Positions 16,024-24,839 of a DNA stretch of 64,000 nt are shown here, one piece after another. Numbering within the stretch: the stretch's first letter is position 1; each line of letters begins with the position of its first letter. This DNA comes from Bacteroidales bacterium (GTDB lineage Bacteria; Bacteroidota; Bacteroidia; Bacteroidales; UBA932), in NCBI GenBank assembly GCA_017395045.1, contig JAFPWG010000029.1:1-64000 (forward strand), written 5' to 3'. A program made the translations under genes and the position numbers. The notes beneath the pieces were generated by a model. The model had not been told where the DNA came from and searched no databases. It saw nothing but the letters and a program-made list of their open reading frames with translations.

Positions 16024-16794
16024 TTACAGTCGGTCGACATCGGCCCAGCCGAACTTGGCCGGGAAGAGCCAGGCACGGGAGGTGCGTTCCATCACGCCGT
16101 AGTCCAGCGAGATCTTGGGGCACTCGGCGTACGCGCGCTCGATGAAGGTGGGGTCGCCGATCCCGGCTTCCCACCCCTTGAAGAGTTCCGTGACTTCGGG
16201 GATGTAGCGTTCCATCTCCTCCCGGATGACGGAAGCCTTGAAGAGGAAGATACCGGAATTCCAGAAGAACTCGCCGGTGCGGAAGAAGACTTCGGCCAGT
16301 TCCTGCGGGGGCTTCTCGGTGAAGGTCTTCACCTGCAGGGGACAGTCCAGCGCCCAGGCGTCCTTCCCTTCCTTGACCTGGATATAACCGAAGTTCACGT
16401 CGGGGCTTCGCGGGACGATGCCCAGGGTCATCAGCACATCATGATCCTCCACATATTCAAACACTTCCGCCAGGGTGCGGGCAAAGAGTTCCTCGTCCCG
16501 GATGACGAGGTCGGACGGAGTGGCCACGAGGACCGCTTCCGGGTCGCGGGTCAGGATCGTATAGGTCGCCAGGGCCATGCAGGGCGCCGTCTTCCGGCCG
16601 AAAGGTTCCAGGAGGAGGTTCTCCGGAGGCAGGTCCGGCAGCAGGATACGCGCCGTTCCGGCGAACCGCTCCAGGGTGACCACCAGGATATTCTCCCTGG
16701 GCAGGATGCCGGCGAACCGGTCATAGGTCATCCGGAGATAGGCCGCGGGTGCAGAGCCTCCGGCCATGATCACGCAATAGCGGTGTGAATTCAT
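16024..16794 (-). CDS. Mannose-1-phosphate guanylyltransferase-like protein, shortened and lacking the nucleotide loop
   Basis: A 256-residue protein clearly related to ManC/GMP-type guanylyltransferases (VVATPSDLVIRDEELF, VNFGYIQV, FTEKPP, FFWNSGIFLFK, SLDYGVMERT, FGWADVD). Family members are about 350-360 residues. Two parts are missing. The signature nucleotide-binding loop after MAGG (normally GxGxRxWPxSR...PKQ) is replaced by a short SAPAAYLR joined directly to MTYDRF. The protein also stops right after GWADVD, losing about 90 C-terminal residues. GDP-mannose synthesis by this product is unlikely; it is probably a decaying gene or one with a changed role. A terminator follows. Confidence 0.75.
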   Translation of the reverse strand: MNSHRYCVIMAGGSAPAAYLRMTYDRFAGILPRENILVVTLERFAGTARILLPDLPPENLLLEPFGRKTAPCMALATYTILTRDPEAVLVATPSDLVIRDEELFARTLAEVFEYVEDHDVLMTLGIVPRSPDVNFGYIQVKEGKDAWALDCPLQVKTFTEKPPQELAEVFFRTGEFFWNSGIFLFKASVIREEMERYIPEVTELFKGWEAGIGDPTFIERAYAECPKISLDYGVMERTSRAWLFPAKFGWADVDRL

Positions 16795-16810
16795 ATTGTC
16801 GATTACGCGG

Positions 16811-17179
16811 TTACGTATACATCGGGATCCAAGCCCCGGGGAAGTACTTCACCTGCGTGCGGTCTCCGTCGATCACGACAGACACCACGTCGAAGAACAC
16901 TTCCCGGTCGGATCCGGATTCATTCAAAAACCTCAGGGCGGCGGCGCTGATGCGCTGCTGCTTGCGCGCATCCACCTTCTCTTCGGGAGCCGCATCGGCG
17001 TCCGTCCGCGTCTTTACCTCTACAAAATGCACGCCATCCTCCGCTTCGGAGATGATGTCCACCTCCAAATGGCTGCCGTGCCAGTTCCGGGCCAGGATCC
17101 GGTGTCCCCGCGAGCGGAGGAAATCACACGCCATCTCCTCTCCCAACTGTCCCAATGCCTTCTTTCCCCGGACTTCCAT
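16811..17179 (-). CDS. YraN family (UPF0102) endonuclease-fold protein
   Basis: A 122-residue protein with the UPF0102 core: GEEMACDFLRSRGHRIL, then EVDIISE and FVEVKTRT, which form a PD-(D/E)xK-like nuclease site. Biochemical role not established; the family is often linked to DNA repair or recombination. It sits 3 bp after mutS2, which fits a DNA-processing context. Confidence 0.85.
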   Translation of the reverse strand: MEVRGKKALGQLGEEMACDFLRSRGHRILARNWHGSHLEVDIISEAEDGVHFVEVKTRTDADAAPEEKVDARKQQRISAAALRFLNESGSDREVFFDVVSVVIDGDRTQVKYFPGAWIPMYT

Positions 17180-17182
17180 GGA

Positions 17183-19714
17183 CTATCCGAACTTGACGAC
17201 GGTCACGCCCGACCCGCCGAACTGGATGTGCTCGTCGGCGACGGACACGACCCCGGGAACGGTACGGACATATTTCTGGATTTCCTCACGCAGGGCGCCG
17301 GTGCCCTTGCCATGGAGGATGCGTACGGAACCCACGTCCAGCATGATGGCGTCGTCGATGTAGCGCATGACGTTTTCGATGGCCTCGCCCACCCGCTGGC
17401 CGCGGACGTCCAGTTCCAGCTTGAAGTTCGCCTTCCGCTCGGCGAGGCCGGTGTCATAAACCTGGCGGGGTTTGGGGGTCTCCCGGACAGCGGCGCGGTA
17501 CTCGTTGGAAGTCACGCGCTCCACGCGGTCCAGGGGCAGTTTCGTGGACAGGTTGCCCACGATTACCGTCACAGACTTGGTGGACACCTTGGACACTTCG
17601 CCCACCAGGCCGCTCTCCTTGATCCGGACCTTCTCGCCCACCTTCAGCGGGGCGGTGCGGAAGGCGGCGAGTTTCTCGGCCTCGGCCTCCTCGGCAGCCA
17701 TCCGCTCGCGGTCCTCGGCCGAGGCGCGGCGGGCCTTGCGGGCCTTCTCGCGCTCCTTCCGTTCCTGGAGCGACTTGAGTTTCTTGTCCAGGTATTCCTC
17801 CCGGTTCCGCTTGTCCACCTGTTTCTTCTCCGCCAGGGCGCCCAGGAAGCCCTGCAACTCGGCGCGGGCGTCTTTCGTGGCTTCTTTTTCGGCCTGGGCC
17901 TCCTTGATGGTGCGGATGGTGTTCTCCACCTGCTTGTTGGCGCTCCTGACAATCTCTTCGGCCTCCTTGCGGGCTTCGTCCAGGATATTCTTCCGGAGCT
18001 GCTTGATGTCCTGCAACTCCTTCTGGTACCGGTCGGTAACGGCTTCCAGCGTCTTGTCGGTCGCCCGGATCTTCGTGAGCTTCTCGTCCAGGACGCGGCG
18101 GTTCCGGGCAATCTTCCTCAGGTTCCGCTCGATGCCCACGAACTCTTCGCCGGCCCGTTCCTCGGCATCCTTGACGATGGTCTCGGGCAGGCCCATCTTG
18201 CGGGCCAGTTCAAAGGCGAAGGAATTCCCCGGCAGGCCCATCTCCAGTTGGAACAGCGGGGCGATGTTCCGCTCGTCGAAGAGCATCGCGCCGTTCACGA
18301 CGCCCGTTTCGGCCGCCGCCGCGAAGAGTTTCAGGTTCGTATAATGGGTCGTGATAACCCCATACACGCCGCGTCGGTCCAGTTCGGCCAGGATGGCCTC
18401 CGCGATGGCGCCGCCTGCGGCCGGTTCCGTACCCGAGCCGAATTCGTCGATCAGGACGAGCGTCTTCCCGTCGGCCTCCGCCAGGAAGGCGTTCATGTCC
18501 GACAGGAAAGAACTGTAGGTGGACAGGTCGTTGTCGATGGACTGGTCGTCGCCGATGGACACCATGATCCGGTCGAACACGGGCAGCTCCGAGGTTTCTG
18601 AGGTCGGGATGAGCATCCCCCACTGAAACATGTACTGCAACAGGCCCACGGTCTTCAGGCACACCGACTTTCCGCCCGCGTTGGGACCGGAAATCAGCAG
18701 GATGTGCTTGGCCGGCGTGAGGCTCACGGTCAGGGGGACGATCGCCCGTTTCTCCTTCCGGAGGGCCTTTTCCAGCAGCGGATGGCGTGCCTTCCGCAGG
18801 GAGAGTTCCCCGCTTTCGGACAGGACCGGCATCCCGGCGATTATGTCCAGGGCGACGCCTGCCTTCGCCATCAGGAAATCGATCTCGCCCAGGAAGGAAG
18901 CGGCCATCATCAGGTCGGGGACGAAAGGACGCAGGAACTCGGAGAACTCGTGCAGGATGCGCGCGATCTCACGGGTTTCCGCGAACCGGAGTTCGGATAT
19001 CTCATTGGTCAGGGCCACGATTTCGGCCGGTTCGATGAAGGTGGTCTTGCCGGTGGCCGATTCGTCGTAAACGAAGCCCTGGAACTGGCGTTTCTTCGCC
19101 GAGGCGACGGGGATGAGCATCTTGCCGTCGCGGATGGACACGCTGGCGTCGCTGTCCACGATCCCTTCCTGCTGCGCCTTCCGGAGGATGGCGTTCATCC
19201 GCTTGGAAACGTTGATCTCCCGTTCGCGGATGGAGGTCCGGATCTCGTACAGCTTGTCGGAAGCGGTGTCCTTGATTTCACCGTGGCGGTCCAGGATGCC
19301 GTCGATGCGGTGCTGCACCTCCGGGAAGGCCGGCATGCCCCCCGCCAGACGCTTGAGGGCCGGATAGATCCCGTCCTTGATGCCGCGGAAGAATGCCGTC
19401 ACCCGTCGCAGGGTGTCCAGCATGGTCCGCAGCCGGCCCAGGGAGAGCTGGTCGATGGAAGCATTCTTGCCGATGGGCTCAAGGAAATGGAGGCAGTCGA
19501 TGTACCCGCTCGTGGGAAAATTCTCCTCGAACATGAGGATGAGGCGCATCTCGTCGGTGAGCTGGAGGCGCCTGCGGATCTCGGCCGGGTCGGTGGAGAA
19601 TTCCTCCTCCTCGACGCGCGACGCCGCATAGTCGGTGGAGCAGCGGTCCGCGATGAGGGTGCGCACCCGGTCGAACCCGAGCTTCCCTTCCAGTCTCCGT
19701 GTCGATGCTTCCAA
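17183..19714 (-). CDS. mutS2: Endonuclease MutS2
   Basis: MutS paralogue involved in suppressing recombination and, in some bacteria, rescuing collided ribosomes. The 843 residues lack the MutS mismatch-recognition domain. They have core/clamp helices, an ATPase domain with Walker A GPNAGGKS (343-350) and Walker B LVLIDEFGSGTEP, a long Glu/Lys-rich coiled coil (about 510-660), and a C-terminal Smr domain (LDVRGQRVGEA, then ILHGKGTGALRE). The start appears to be TTG at 19714, since the previous in-frame codon but one is a stop and the GFDR motif follows at the usual distance. Confidence 0.95.
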   Translation of the reverse strand: MEASTRRLEGKLGFDRVRTLIADRCSTDYAASRVEEEEFSTDPAEIRRRLQLTDEMRLILMFEENFPTSGYIDCLHFLEPIGKNASIDQLSLGRLRTMLDTLRRVTAFFRGIKDGIYPALKRLAGGMPAFPEVQHRIDGILDRHGEIKDTASDKLYEIRTSIREREINVSKRMNAILRKAQQEGIVDSDASVSIRDGKMLIPVASAKKRQFQGFVYDESATGKTTFIEPAEIVALTNEISELRFAETREIARILHEFSEFLRPFVPDLMMAASFLGEIDFLMAKAGVALDIIAGMPVLSESGELSLRKARHPLLEKALRKEKRAIVPLTVSLTPAKHILLISGPNAGGKSVCLKTVGLLQYMFQWGMLIPTSETSELPVFDRIMVSIGDDQSIDNDLSTYSSFLSDMNAFLAEADGKTLVLIDEFGSGTEPAAGGAIAEAILAELDRRGVYGVITTHYTNLKLFAAAAETGVVNGAMLFDERNIAPLFQLEMGLPGNSFAFELARKMGLPETIVKDAEERAGEEFVGIERNLRKIARNRRVLDEKLTKIRATDKTLEAVTDRYQKELQDIKQLRKNILDEARKEAEEIVRSANKQVENTIRTIKEAQAEKEATKDARAELQGFLGALAEKKQVDKRNREEYLDKKLKSLQERKEREKARKARRASAEDRERMAAEEAEAEKLAAFRTAPLKVGEKVRIKESGLVGEVSKVSTKSVTVIVGNLSTKLPLDRVERVTSNEYRAAVRETPKPRQVYDTGLAERKANFKLELDVRGQRVGEAIENVMRYIDDAIMLDVGSVRILHGKGTGALREEIQKYVRTVPGVVSVADEHIQFGGSGVTVVKFG

Positions 19715-19717
19715 CCG

Positions 19718-20536
19718 CTATTCCTCCTTACCCCCTTCCATGGCGCTGCCCAGCAGCTGCCGCAGGTCGTGCATCGACTCCACCTTGACGACCTCGCCAT
19801 TGTGCACGAACCGGATGGACCCGCTTTCCTCCGACACCACGATGATGTCGGCGTCCGTATCCTCGGAAAGGCCGACAGCCGCCCGGTGCCGCATCCCGAA
19901 CTGGGCCGGGAGGTCGGTACGGTTGGTCATCGGAAGCTGGCAGCGGGCCGCGGCGATATGATTGCCGACGATGATCATGGCACCGTCGTGCAGCGGGGAA
20001 TTCTTGAAGAAGATGTTCATGATGAGCCGGCGGTTGATCTCCGCGTTGAAGCTGTCGCCCGTGGCGATGTATTCCTCCATCGAAGACTTGTGCTGGATCA
20101 CGATGAGGGCGCCGGTCTTTTCGGCCGACATGGCCCGGACCGCTTCGGCGAGTTCCTCCACGCTCTTGGAGCCCAGGCGTTCCTCCTTGATGCCCAGCAG
20201 CTTGTTGAACAGCTCCCCGGTGCGGCGGGTAATGCCCGTCCGCATGGCGAAACGGTTCATCAGGTGACGGATTTCCGGCTGGAAAATGATGATGATGGCG
20301 AGCACGCCCACGTCCAGGAGGGCATTCAGCAGGACCGTCATCATCCGCATGTTCAGGGCCGACGCAATCGCCTGCGCGAGCACCAGCATCACCAGCACCA
20401 GGACGATGTTCACCACCGTGGAGTCGCCCCGGATGCTCCTGAGCAGGAAAAAGATGATGAGGGCCACCATCAGGATGTCCAGGATGTCGGCGACGCCGAA
20501 CTGCAGGAAACCGAATATGCCCAGCACTTTCATCAT
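19718..20536 (-). CDS. cdaA: Diadenylate cyclase CdaA (c-di-AMP synthase)
   Basis: Makes cyclic di-AMP from two ATP, the messenger for potassium, osmotic and wall homeostasis. The product is 272 residues: three N-terminal membrane helices (about 10-75) and a DAC domain with the catalytic motifs LHDGAMII and FGMRHRAA, preceded by TGALIVIQ. Start is ATG 20536 or the adjacent 20533. A TAACTTTG box lies just upstream, divergent from thrA. It heads the cdaA-mutS2-yraN unit. Confidence 0.95.
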   Translation of the reverse strand: MMKVLGIFGFLQFGVADILDILMVALIIFFLLRSIRGDSTVVNIVLVLVMLVLAQAIASALNMRMMTVLLNALLDVGVLAIIIIFQPEIRHLMNRFAMRTGITRRTGELFNKLLGIKEERLGSKSVEELAEAVRAMSAEKTGALIVIQHKSSMEEYIATGDSFNAEINRRLIMNIFFKNSPLHDGAMIIVGNHIAAARCQLPMTNRTDLPAQFGMRHRAAVGLSEDTDADIIVVSEESGSIRFVHNGEVVKVESMHDLRQLLGSAMEGGKEE

Positions 20537-20542
20537 ACCCGG

Positions 20543-20550
20543 CAAAGTTA
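20543..20550 (-). promoter_or_regulatory. cdaA -7 element TAACTTTG
   Basis: Perfect TAnnTTTG on the minus strand, 6 bp upstream of the first possible cdaA ATG (20536). The mRNA would be leaderless or nearly so. It is divergent from the thrA box 13 bp away. Confidence 0.65.
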
Positions 20551-20563
20551 CGAAAAGATTTCG

Positions 20564-20571
20564 TACCTTTG
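20564..20571 (+). promoter_or_regulatory. thrA -7 element TACCTTTG
   Basis: Perfect TAnnTTTG 19 bp upstream of the thrA ATG. No convincing -33 triplet at standard spacing. Confidence 0.65.
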
Positions 20572-20590
20572 AAAACTTTATTGTGAGCAC

Positions 20591-22675
20591 ATGTTCAGGG
20601 TATTGAAATTCGGAGGATCGTCGGTGGCGGATGCGACCAACATGTCGAGGGTGCTCGACATCGTGGGTGCGGAGACCGCCAAGGGGCGCGTCGTGCTCGT
20701 GAGTTCGGCGATCAGCGGGTGTACGGACGGGTTGCTCTCGTGCGCCGCCGGGGAGACCGCAGGCCTTCCGGCGCTGCGGGAACGGCATCTGGCCATCGTG
20801 CAGCGCCTGTTCACCGGCGCCGAACGGGCTGCCGCCGCCGCGGAAGTCTCTGCCCTGTTCGAGGACATGCTCGCAGCGCCCGACGACGAGAAGGTCACCT
20901 TCGGCGAACTCCTCTCCACGCATATCCTGGCCCGGAAACTGGCCTGCGACGGGGTGTCCGTCCAGTGGGTGGATTCCCGCGAACTGGTCGTTAAGGACGA
21001 CCTGCCGGAGACATACCGGCGCATCCGCGCCGCGCTGGCGGCGACGGACGCCCGGGTCGTCGTGGCGCCGGGCTTCATCTGCTCGGATTCCCGCGGGAAG
21101 GTCTCCACCCTGGGCCGCGGCGGCTCGGACTACAGCGCCGCCCTGTATGCAGCCGCCCTGGGCGCCGGCTCCCTTCAGATCTGGACCGACGTGCCGGGCA
21201 TCATGACGGCGAACCCGAAACAGGTTCCCGCCGCACGCACCGTTCCCGAGATGTCCTACCGTTCCGCCCTGGAGATGGCGGAACACGGGGCCAAGGTCCT
21301 GTACGCCCCCACCGTCGCCCCGGCGATGGAGGCGGGCATCGACATCGAGATCCGGAACACGTTCGATCCGTCCGGGAAACGGACGGTCATATCGGCCGCC
21401 GCCGATGCAAGCCCCTGGGTGGGCGTGACCTCGTCTGGTGGCGAAATCTGCCTTGTAGGTACGCCGGATGCCGATTTCGCATCGGTTTCCGGTCAGGTAC
21501 GCGAGACGCTCCGCGAGGCGGGCATCGCCCCGCTGGGCATCGGCATAGAAGGACACAACGTTCTCGTAAGCGTCCGGGAAAGCGTGGAGGTGCCCGCCCT
21601 GCTGGCCCTGCACCGTGCCTTCTTCGAAACGCGGCCGCTCCGCGAGGTGAACCTGTACATCGCGGGCTTCGGCGCCGTGGGGAAGGCCCTGGTCAAGATG
21701 GTGGGGCGTACCGCCGGCACCGTGGCGGAACGGACCGGCAAGACGCTCCGCGTCGCCGGCCTCGCCGACAGCCGCCGCTACCGCATCGACCCGGCCGGGG
21801 TATCCGACCTGGCAGGCGGAGTAGCGGGCGATTTCGTGGACGCCGTCATCGACCTGGCCCCCAAGGGCTCCGTGTTCGTGGACTGCACCGACAGCGAAAC
21901 CATCTACCGCCGTTACGGGGACCTGTTCCGCGCGGGACTGCACATCGTCTCTTCCAACCGGCGTTCCTTCGCCGTTCCCTACGTCGAATACGCCGCCATG
22001 CAGGCGGCCGCCCGCGAGAACGGCTGCTTCTTCCGCTACGAGACCACCGTGGGTGCGGCCCTGCCCATGCTGGAGTCCCTCGCCATCGGCGCGAACAGCT
22101 GCGACGAGGTGGTTTCCATCGAGGCTGTCGTCTCCTGCACCCTGAACCAGATCCTGAGCGCCTACGGCGAGGGTCCCACCTTCGCCTCGCTCGTGAGGGC
22201 GGCGCAGGAAGCGGGGCTCACCGAGCCCGACCCGCGCCTGGACCTCGGCGGACGGGACGCCCTGCGGAAACTCCTCATCCTCGCCCGCGAGGCGGGGGTT
22301 CGGCTGGAGGAGGAAGACGTGGACATCCGTCCGCTCATCCCCCAGAACCTTTTCGACGTTTCCCTGGACGACTTCTACCGCGGCCTCGACGAGATGGAAC
22401 CCGTCTTCGCCGAAGCGCATCGCCAGGCTTCACGCTCCGGCTGCCGCCGCCGCTTCGTCGCCTTCCTGGAGAAGGACGGAAGCGCGCCGCTCGGCTACCG
22501 GGCCGGCATCCGCGTGCAGCAGGTGCCGCAGGAGCATCCCGCCTACCATCTGCGCGGCACCGAGAACGCCATCCTCATCCGCAGCGCCTTCCATCCCACG
22601 CCCATCGTGATCCAGGGCCCCGGTGAAGGCGCCCGCCAGGCCGCCGCCAGCCTTCTCAACGACATTTTGCGATAA
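20591..22675 (+). CDS. thrA: Bifunctional aspartate kinase / homoserine dehydrogenase, short regulatory region
   Basis: Catalyses the first committed step of the aspartate pathway and the reduction of aspartate semialdehyde to homoserine. The aspartokinase domain is residues 1-262 (KFGGSSVAD, TLGRGGSDYSA), followed by an ACT-like stretch (about 280-345) and a homoserine dehydrogenase domain with Rossmann motif GFGAVGKA (359-366) and GAALPMLESL. At 694 residues it is about 120 shorter than typical ThrA/MetL; the loss is in the ACT region, with only one ACT-like unit visible. Feedback control by threonine may differ. It leads the diaminopimelate cluster. Confidence 0.93.
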   Translation: MFRVLKFGGSSVADATNMSRVLDIVGAETAKGRVVLVSSAISGCTDGLLSCAAGETAGLPALRERHLAIVQRLFTGAERAAAAAEVSALFEDMLAAPDDEKVTFGELLSTHILARKLACDGVSVQWVDSRELVVKDDLPETYRRIRAALAATDARVVVAPGFICSDSRGKVSTLGRGGSDYSAALYAAALGAGSLQIWTDVPGIMTANPKQVPAARTVPEMSYRSALEMAEHGAKVLYAPTVAPAMEAGIDIEIRNTFDPSGKRTVISAAADASPWVGVTSSGGEICLVGTPDADFASVSGQVRETLREAGIAPLGIGIEGHNVLVSVRESVEVPALLALHRAFFETRPLREVNLYIAGFGAVGKALVKMVGRTAGTVAERTGKTLRVAGLADSRRYRIDPAGVSDLAGGVAGDFVDAVIDLAPKGSVFVDCTDSETIYRRYGDLFRAGLHIVSSNRRSFAVPYVEYAAMQAAARENGCFFRYETTVGAALPMLESLAIGANSCDEVVSIEAVVSCTLNQILSAYGEGPTFASLVRAAQEAGLTEPDPRLDLGGRDALRKLLILAREAGVRLEEEDVDIRPLIPQNLFDVSLDDFYRGLDEMEPVFAEAHRQASRSGCRRRFVAFLEKDGSAPLGYRAGIRVQQVPQEHPAYHLRGTENAILIRSAFHPTPIVIQGPGEGARQAAASLLNDILR

Positions 22676-22680
22676 CCGAC

Positions 22681-23691
22681 ATGGACTGGACCTTCTTTCA
22701 AGCGTTTCTGAGCATCGACTCCACTTCCGGCCGCGAGCGGAAAGCCGCCGAATGGCTTGCGGAGCGTCTCCCGGGCCTGTTTCCGGAGACGAACCGCCCC
22801 GCCCTGCAGCTCCAGGATGTCGGCGACGGCACCCTCAACCTGCTTCTCACCTGGGGTTCGCCCAGGCTGGTCTTCTGCTCGCATATCGACACCGTTCCGC
22901 CCTATCTCCCCCCGACATTTACCGACGATGTCGTCAAAGGCCGAGGATCGTGCGACGCGAAGGGACAGGTGTTTTCCATCATCACGGCCTGCCAAAAGCT
23001 CGCGGAGGAAGGGCGTACCGGTTTCGGAGCGCTGTTCCTTGCCGGTGAGGAAACCGGTTCCTGGGGAGCCAAGGCCTTTGCGAAGACGGATTTCCGGGCG
23101 GAGTACCTGGTCGTGGGAGAACCTACGGACAATTGCATGGTCTCTGCCTCGAAGGGAACCAAGTCCTTCGACCTCCGGTTCACCGGCGAACCGTTCCACT
23201 CGGGCTATCCCCAGCACGGGGTGAGCGCCGTGGACCTGTTCGTCAAGTTCATGAACCTGCTGAAGGAAAGGGACTTCGGGATGGACCCCGTGCTGGGTGA
23301 GACGACCTGGAACGTCGGACTCCTGAAGAGCGACAATCCGCAGAACATCCTGTCGCCGGAGGTGACCTGCCGCATCTATTTCCGGACGACCTTCCTGTCG
23401 GACGACGCCGTGTCCGCCTGGATGGCGGACGCACCGTCCCGCATGGACGGTCGGCTTGCCGTCTCCCCGCGCGGGGGAGACACCCCGGCCCGTTACTGGA
23501 CGGTCGCAGGGCTTCCGTCCAAAAGCGCATCCTTCGGCACCGATGCGCCGCACCTGACGAACTTTATGCACAAGGCCATCTGCGGCCCCGGCAGCGTCCT
23601 CGTCGCGCATCGCGCCGACGAACACGTCCGCATCGCCGACCTCGAGACCGCCGTGAACCAATACATCGACATTTACAAATCCATTTTATGA
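22681..23691 (+). CDS. M20 family deacylase, probable succinyl-diaminopimelate desuccinylase
   Basis: Zinc-dependent M20 peptidase fold of 336 residues. Metal-site blocks: SHIDTVPPY, GRGSCDAKGQ and LAGEETGS, then GEPTD, then a dimerisation domain starting KSFDLRFTGEPFHSGYP. By family alone it could be ArgE-, DapE- or LysK-like. The genes around it (thrA, dapB, dapA, dapD) make succinyl-diaminopimelate desuccinylase (DapE role) the best inference. It starts 5 bp after thrA and overlaps dapB by 4 bp. Confidence 0.8.
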   Translation: MDWTFFQAFLSIDSTSGRERKAAEWLAERLPGLFPETNRPALQLQDVGDGTLNLLLTWGSPRLVFCSHIDTVPPYLPPTFTDDVVKGRGSCDAKGQVFSIITACQKLAEEGRTGFGALFLAGEETGSWGAKAFAKTDFRAEYLVVGEPTDNCMVSASKGTKSFDLRFTGEPFHSGYPQHGVSAVDLFVKFMNLLKERDFGMDPVLGETTWNVGLLKSDNPQNILSPEVTCRIYFRTTFLSDDAVSAWMADAPSRMDGRLAVSPRGGDTPARYWTVAGLPSKSASFGTDAPHLTNFMHKAICGPGSVLVAHRADEHVRIADLETAVNQYIDIYKSIL

Positions 23692-24347
23692 AAGTCATTA
23701 TCAGCGGATACGGCCGGATGGGCCATATGGTGGAACAGGAACTGAAGCGGCGGGGCATCGAACTCGTCGCGGCCAGCGAGGACATCTGCAGCGTGGACCC
23801 GGACCTGGCGAAGGGATGCGTGGCCATCGACTTCACCTGGCCGGATGCGTTCCGGGCCAATTATCCCTTCATTGCCAGGCACTTCAAGGCGGCCGTCGTG
23901 GGGACGACGGGCTGGAACGACATCGAAAAGGACGTCTTCAAGGCCTTCGAAGAGGCCGGTACGCCGCTCATCTATGCTTCGAACTTCTCTCTCGGAGTCA
24001 ACGCCCTCTTCGCCGCCGTGGAGCGGGTAAGCAGGATGCTGAAGGGCAACGGCTATACCCCCGCCATCGAAGAAACCCATCACATCCACAAGCTGGACGC
24101 ACCTTCCGGAACGGCCAAGAGTCTCGGAAAACTGGTCGAGGAAGGCTTGGGCACAGAACCCGAAATCACCGCCCACCGCATCGGTGAAGTACCTGGCATC
24201 CACACGGTTACCTACACCTCGGAGGTCGACAGGCTTACCCTTACCCACGAAGCCTTCGGGCGCGAAGGCCTTGCCGCCGGCGCCGTCGCCGCCGCCCTCC
24301 TCACGGAGGGCCTCACGGGCGTGCACGAATTCAAGGAACTGCTGTGA
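23688..24347 (+). CDS. dapB: 4-hydroxy-tetrahydrodipicolinate reductase
   Basis: NAD(P)H-dependent reductase of the lysine/diaminopimelate pathway. The 219 residues match the short Bacteroidota DapB type: Rossmann start KVIISGYGRMG, FTWPDAF, VVGTTGW, the catalytic EETHHIHKLDAPSGTAK and a C-terminal GVHEFKELL. It is translationally coupled to both neighbours by overlaps. Confidence 0.95.
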   Translation: MKVIISGYGRMGHMVEQELKRRGIELVAASEDICSVDPDLAKGCVAIDFTWPDAFRANYPFIARHFKAAVVGTTGWNDIEKDVFKAFEEAGTPLIYASNFSLGVNALFAAVERVSRMLKGNGYTPAIEETHHIHKLDAPSGTAKSLGKLVEEGLGTEPEITAHRIGEVPGIHTVTYTSEVDRLTLTHEAFGREGLAAGAVAAALLTEGLTGVHEFKELL

Positions 24348-24808
24348 TGCGGGTCCTGTTCGTGTGCCACGGCAACATCTGCCGTTCCCCCATGGCGGAG
24401 TTCATCTTCAAGGCCTTGGCCGGAATCAACGGTGTACAGGCCTATGCCGAATCGGCCGCCGTATCGGCGGAGGAGACCGGCAATCCCATCTACCCGCCGG
24501 CCCAGCGGAGCCTCCGCCAGCACGGCATCCCCTTCGACCCGGGCAAGCGCGCCCGGCAGGTGCGCCGCAGCGACTATGACCGCTTCGACCGGATCATCTG
24601 CATGGACGCCTCCAACCTCCGGCTCCTCAAGCGCATCATTCCCGACGATCCGGAAGGCAAGATCCATCTCATGATGTCCTACACGGGCGTCGGCCGGGAC
24701 GTCGCCGACCCCTGGTACACCGGCGACTTCGAGCGGACCTTCCAGGACCTCCTCGCCGCCTGCGAGGCCATGCTGGGGCCCGCTTGCCGTTCACCGAAAA
24801 ATTCGTAA
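24347..24808 (+). CDS. Low-molecular-weight protein-tyrosine phosphatase
   Basis: Cytoplasmic phosphatase of 153 residues with the P-loop VCHGNICRSP (Cys7, Arg13) close to the N-terminus and the acid motif DVADPWYTGDF near residue 125. Inserted between dapB and dapA; the substrate is unknown and no tyrosine kinase is nearby. The ATG at 24347 overlaps the dapB stop by one base (TGATG); a GTG one codon earlier is the alternative. Confidence 0.9.
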   Translation: MRVLFVCHGNICRSPMAEFIFKALAGINGVQAYAESAAVSAEETGNPIYPPAQRSLRQHGIPFDPGKRARQVRRSDYDRFDRIICMDASNLRLLKRIIPDDPEGKIHLMMSYTGVGRDVADPWYTGDFERTFQDLLAACEAMLGPACRSPKNS

Positions 24809-24813
24809 CTTAG
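24784..24813 (+). promoter_or_regulatory. Possible internal promoter for dapA (TTG - 19 bp - TAACTTAG)
   Basis: TTG at 24784-24786, 19-bp spacer, TAACTTAG at 24806-24813, one mismatch from TAnnTTTG. It overlaps the end of the phosphatase gene and lies 26 bp before dapA, in one of the few gaps of this cluster. Confidence 0.5.
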
Positions 24814-24839
24814 CGACCGGTTAAAGAAAGAAGGTTATC

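Noticed and set aside
17183-19714. Mismatch repair MutS
   Set aside because: No mismatch-recognition domain and a C-terminal Smr domain is present, so it is MutS2.
19718-22420. A 900-codon open frame on the minus strand running through the thrA region into cdaA
   Set aside because: Only its last 272 codons (cdaA) have family motifs. The rest is antisense to a well supported ThrA; high GC makes long antisense frames common here.
22681-23691. Acetylornithine deacetylase ArgE
   Set aside because: The fold allows it, but all neighbouring genes belong to the diaminopimelate pathway and no arg gene is nearby.
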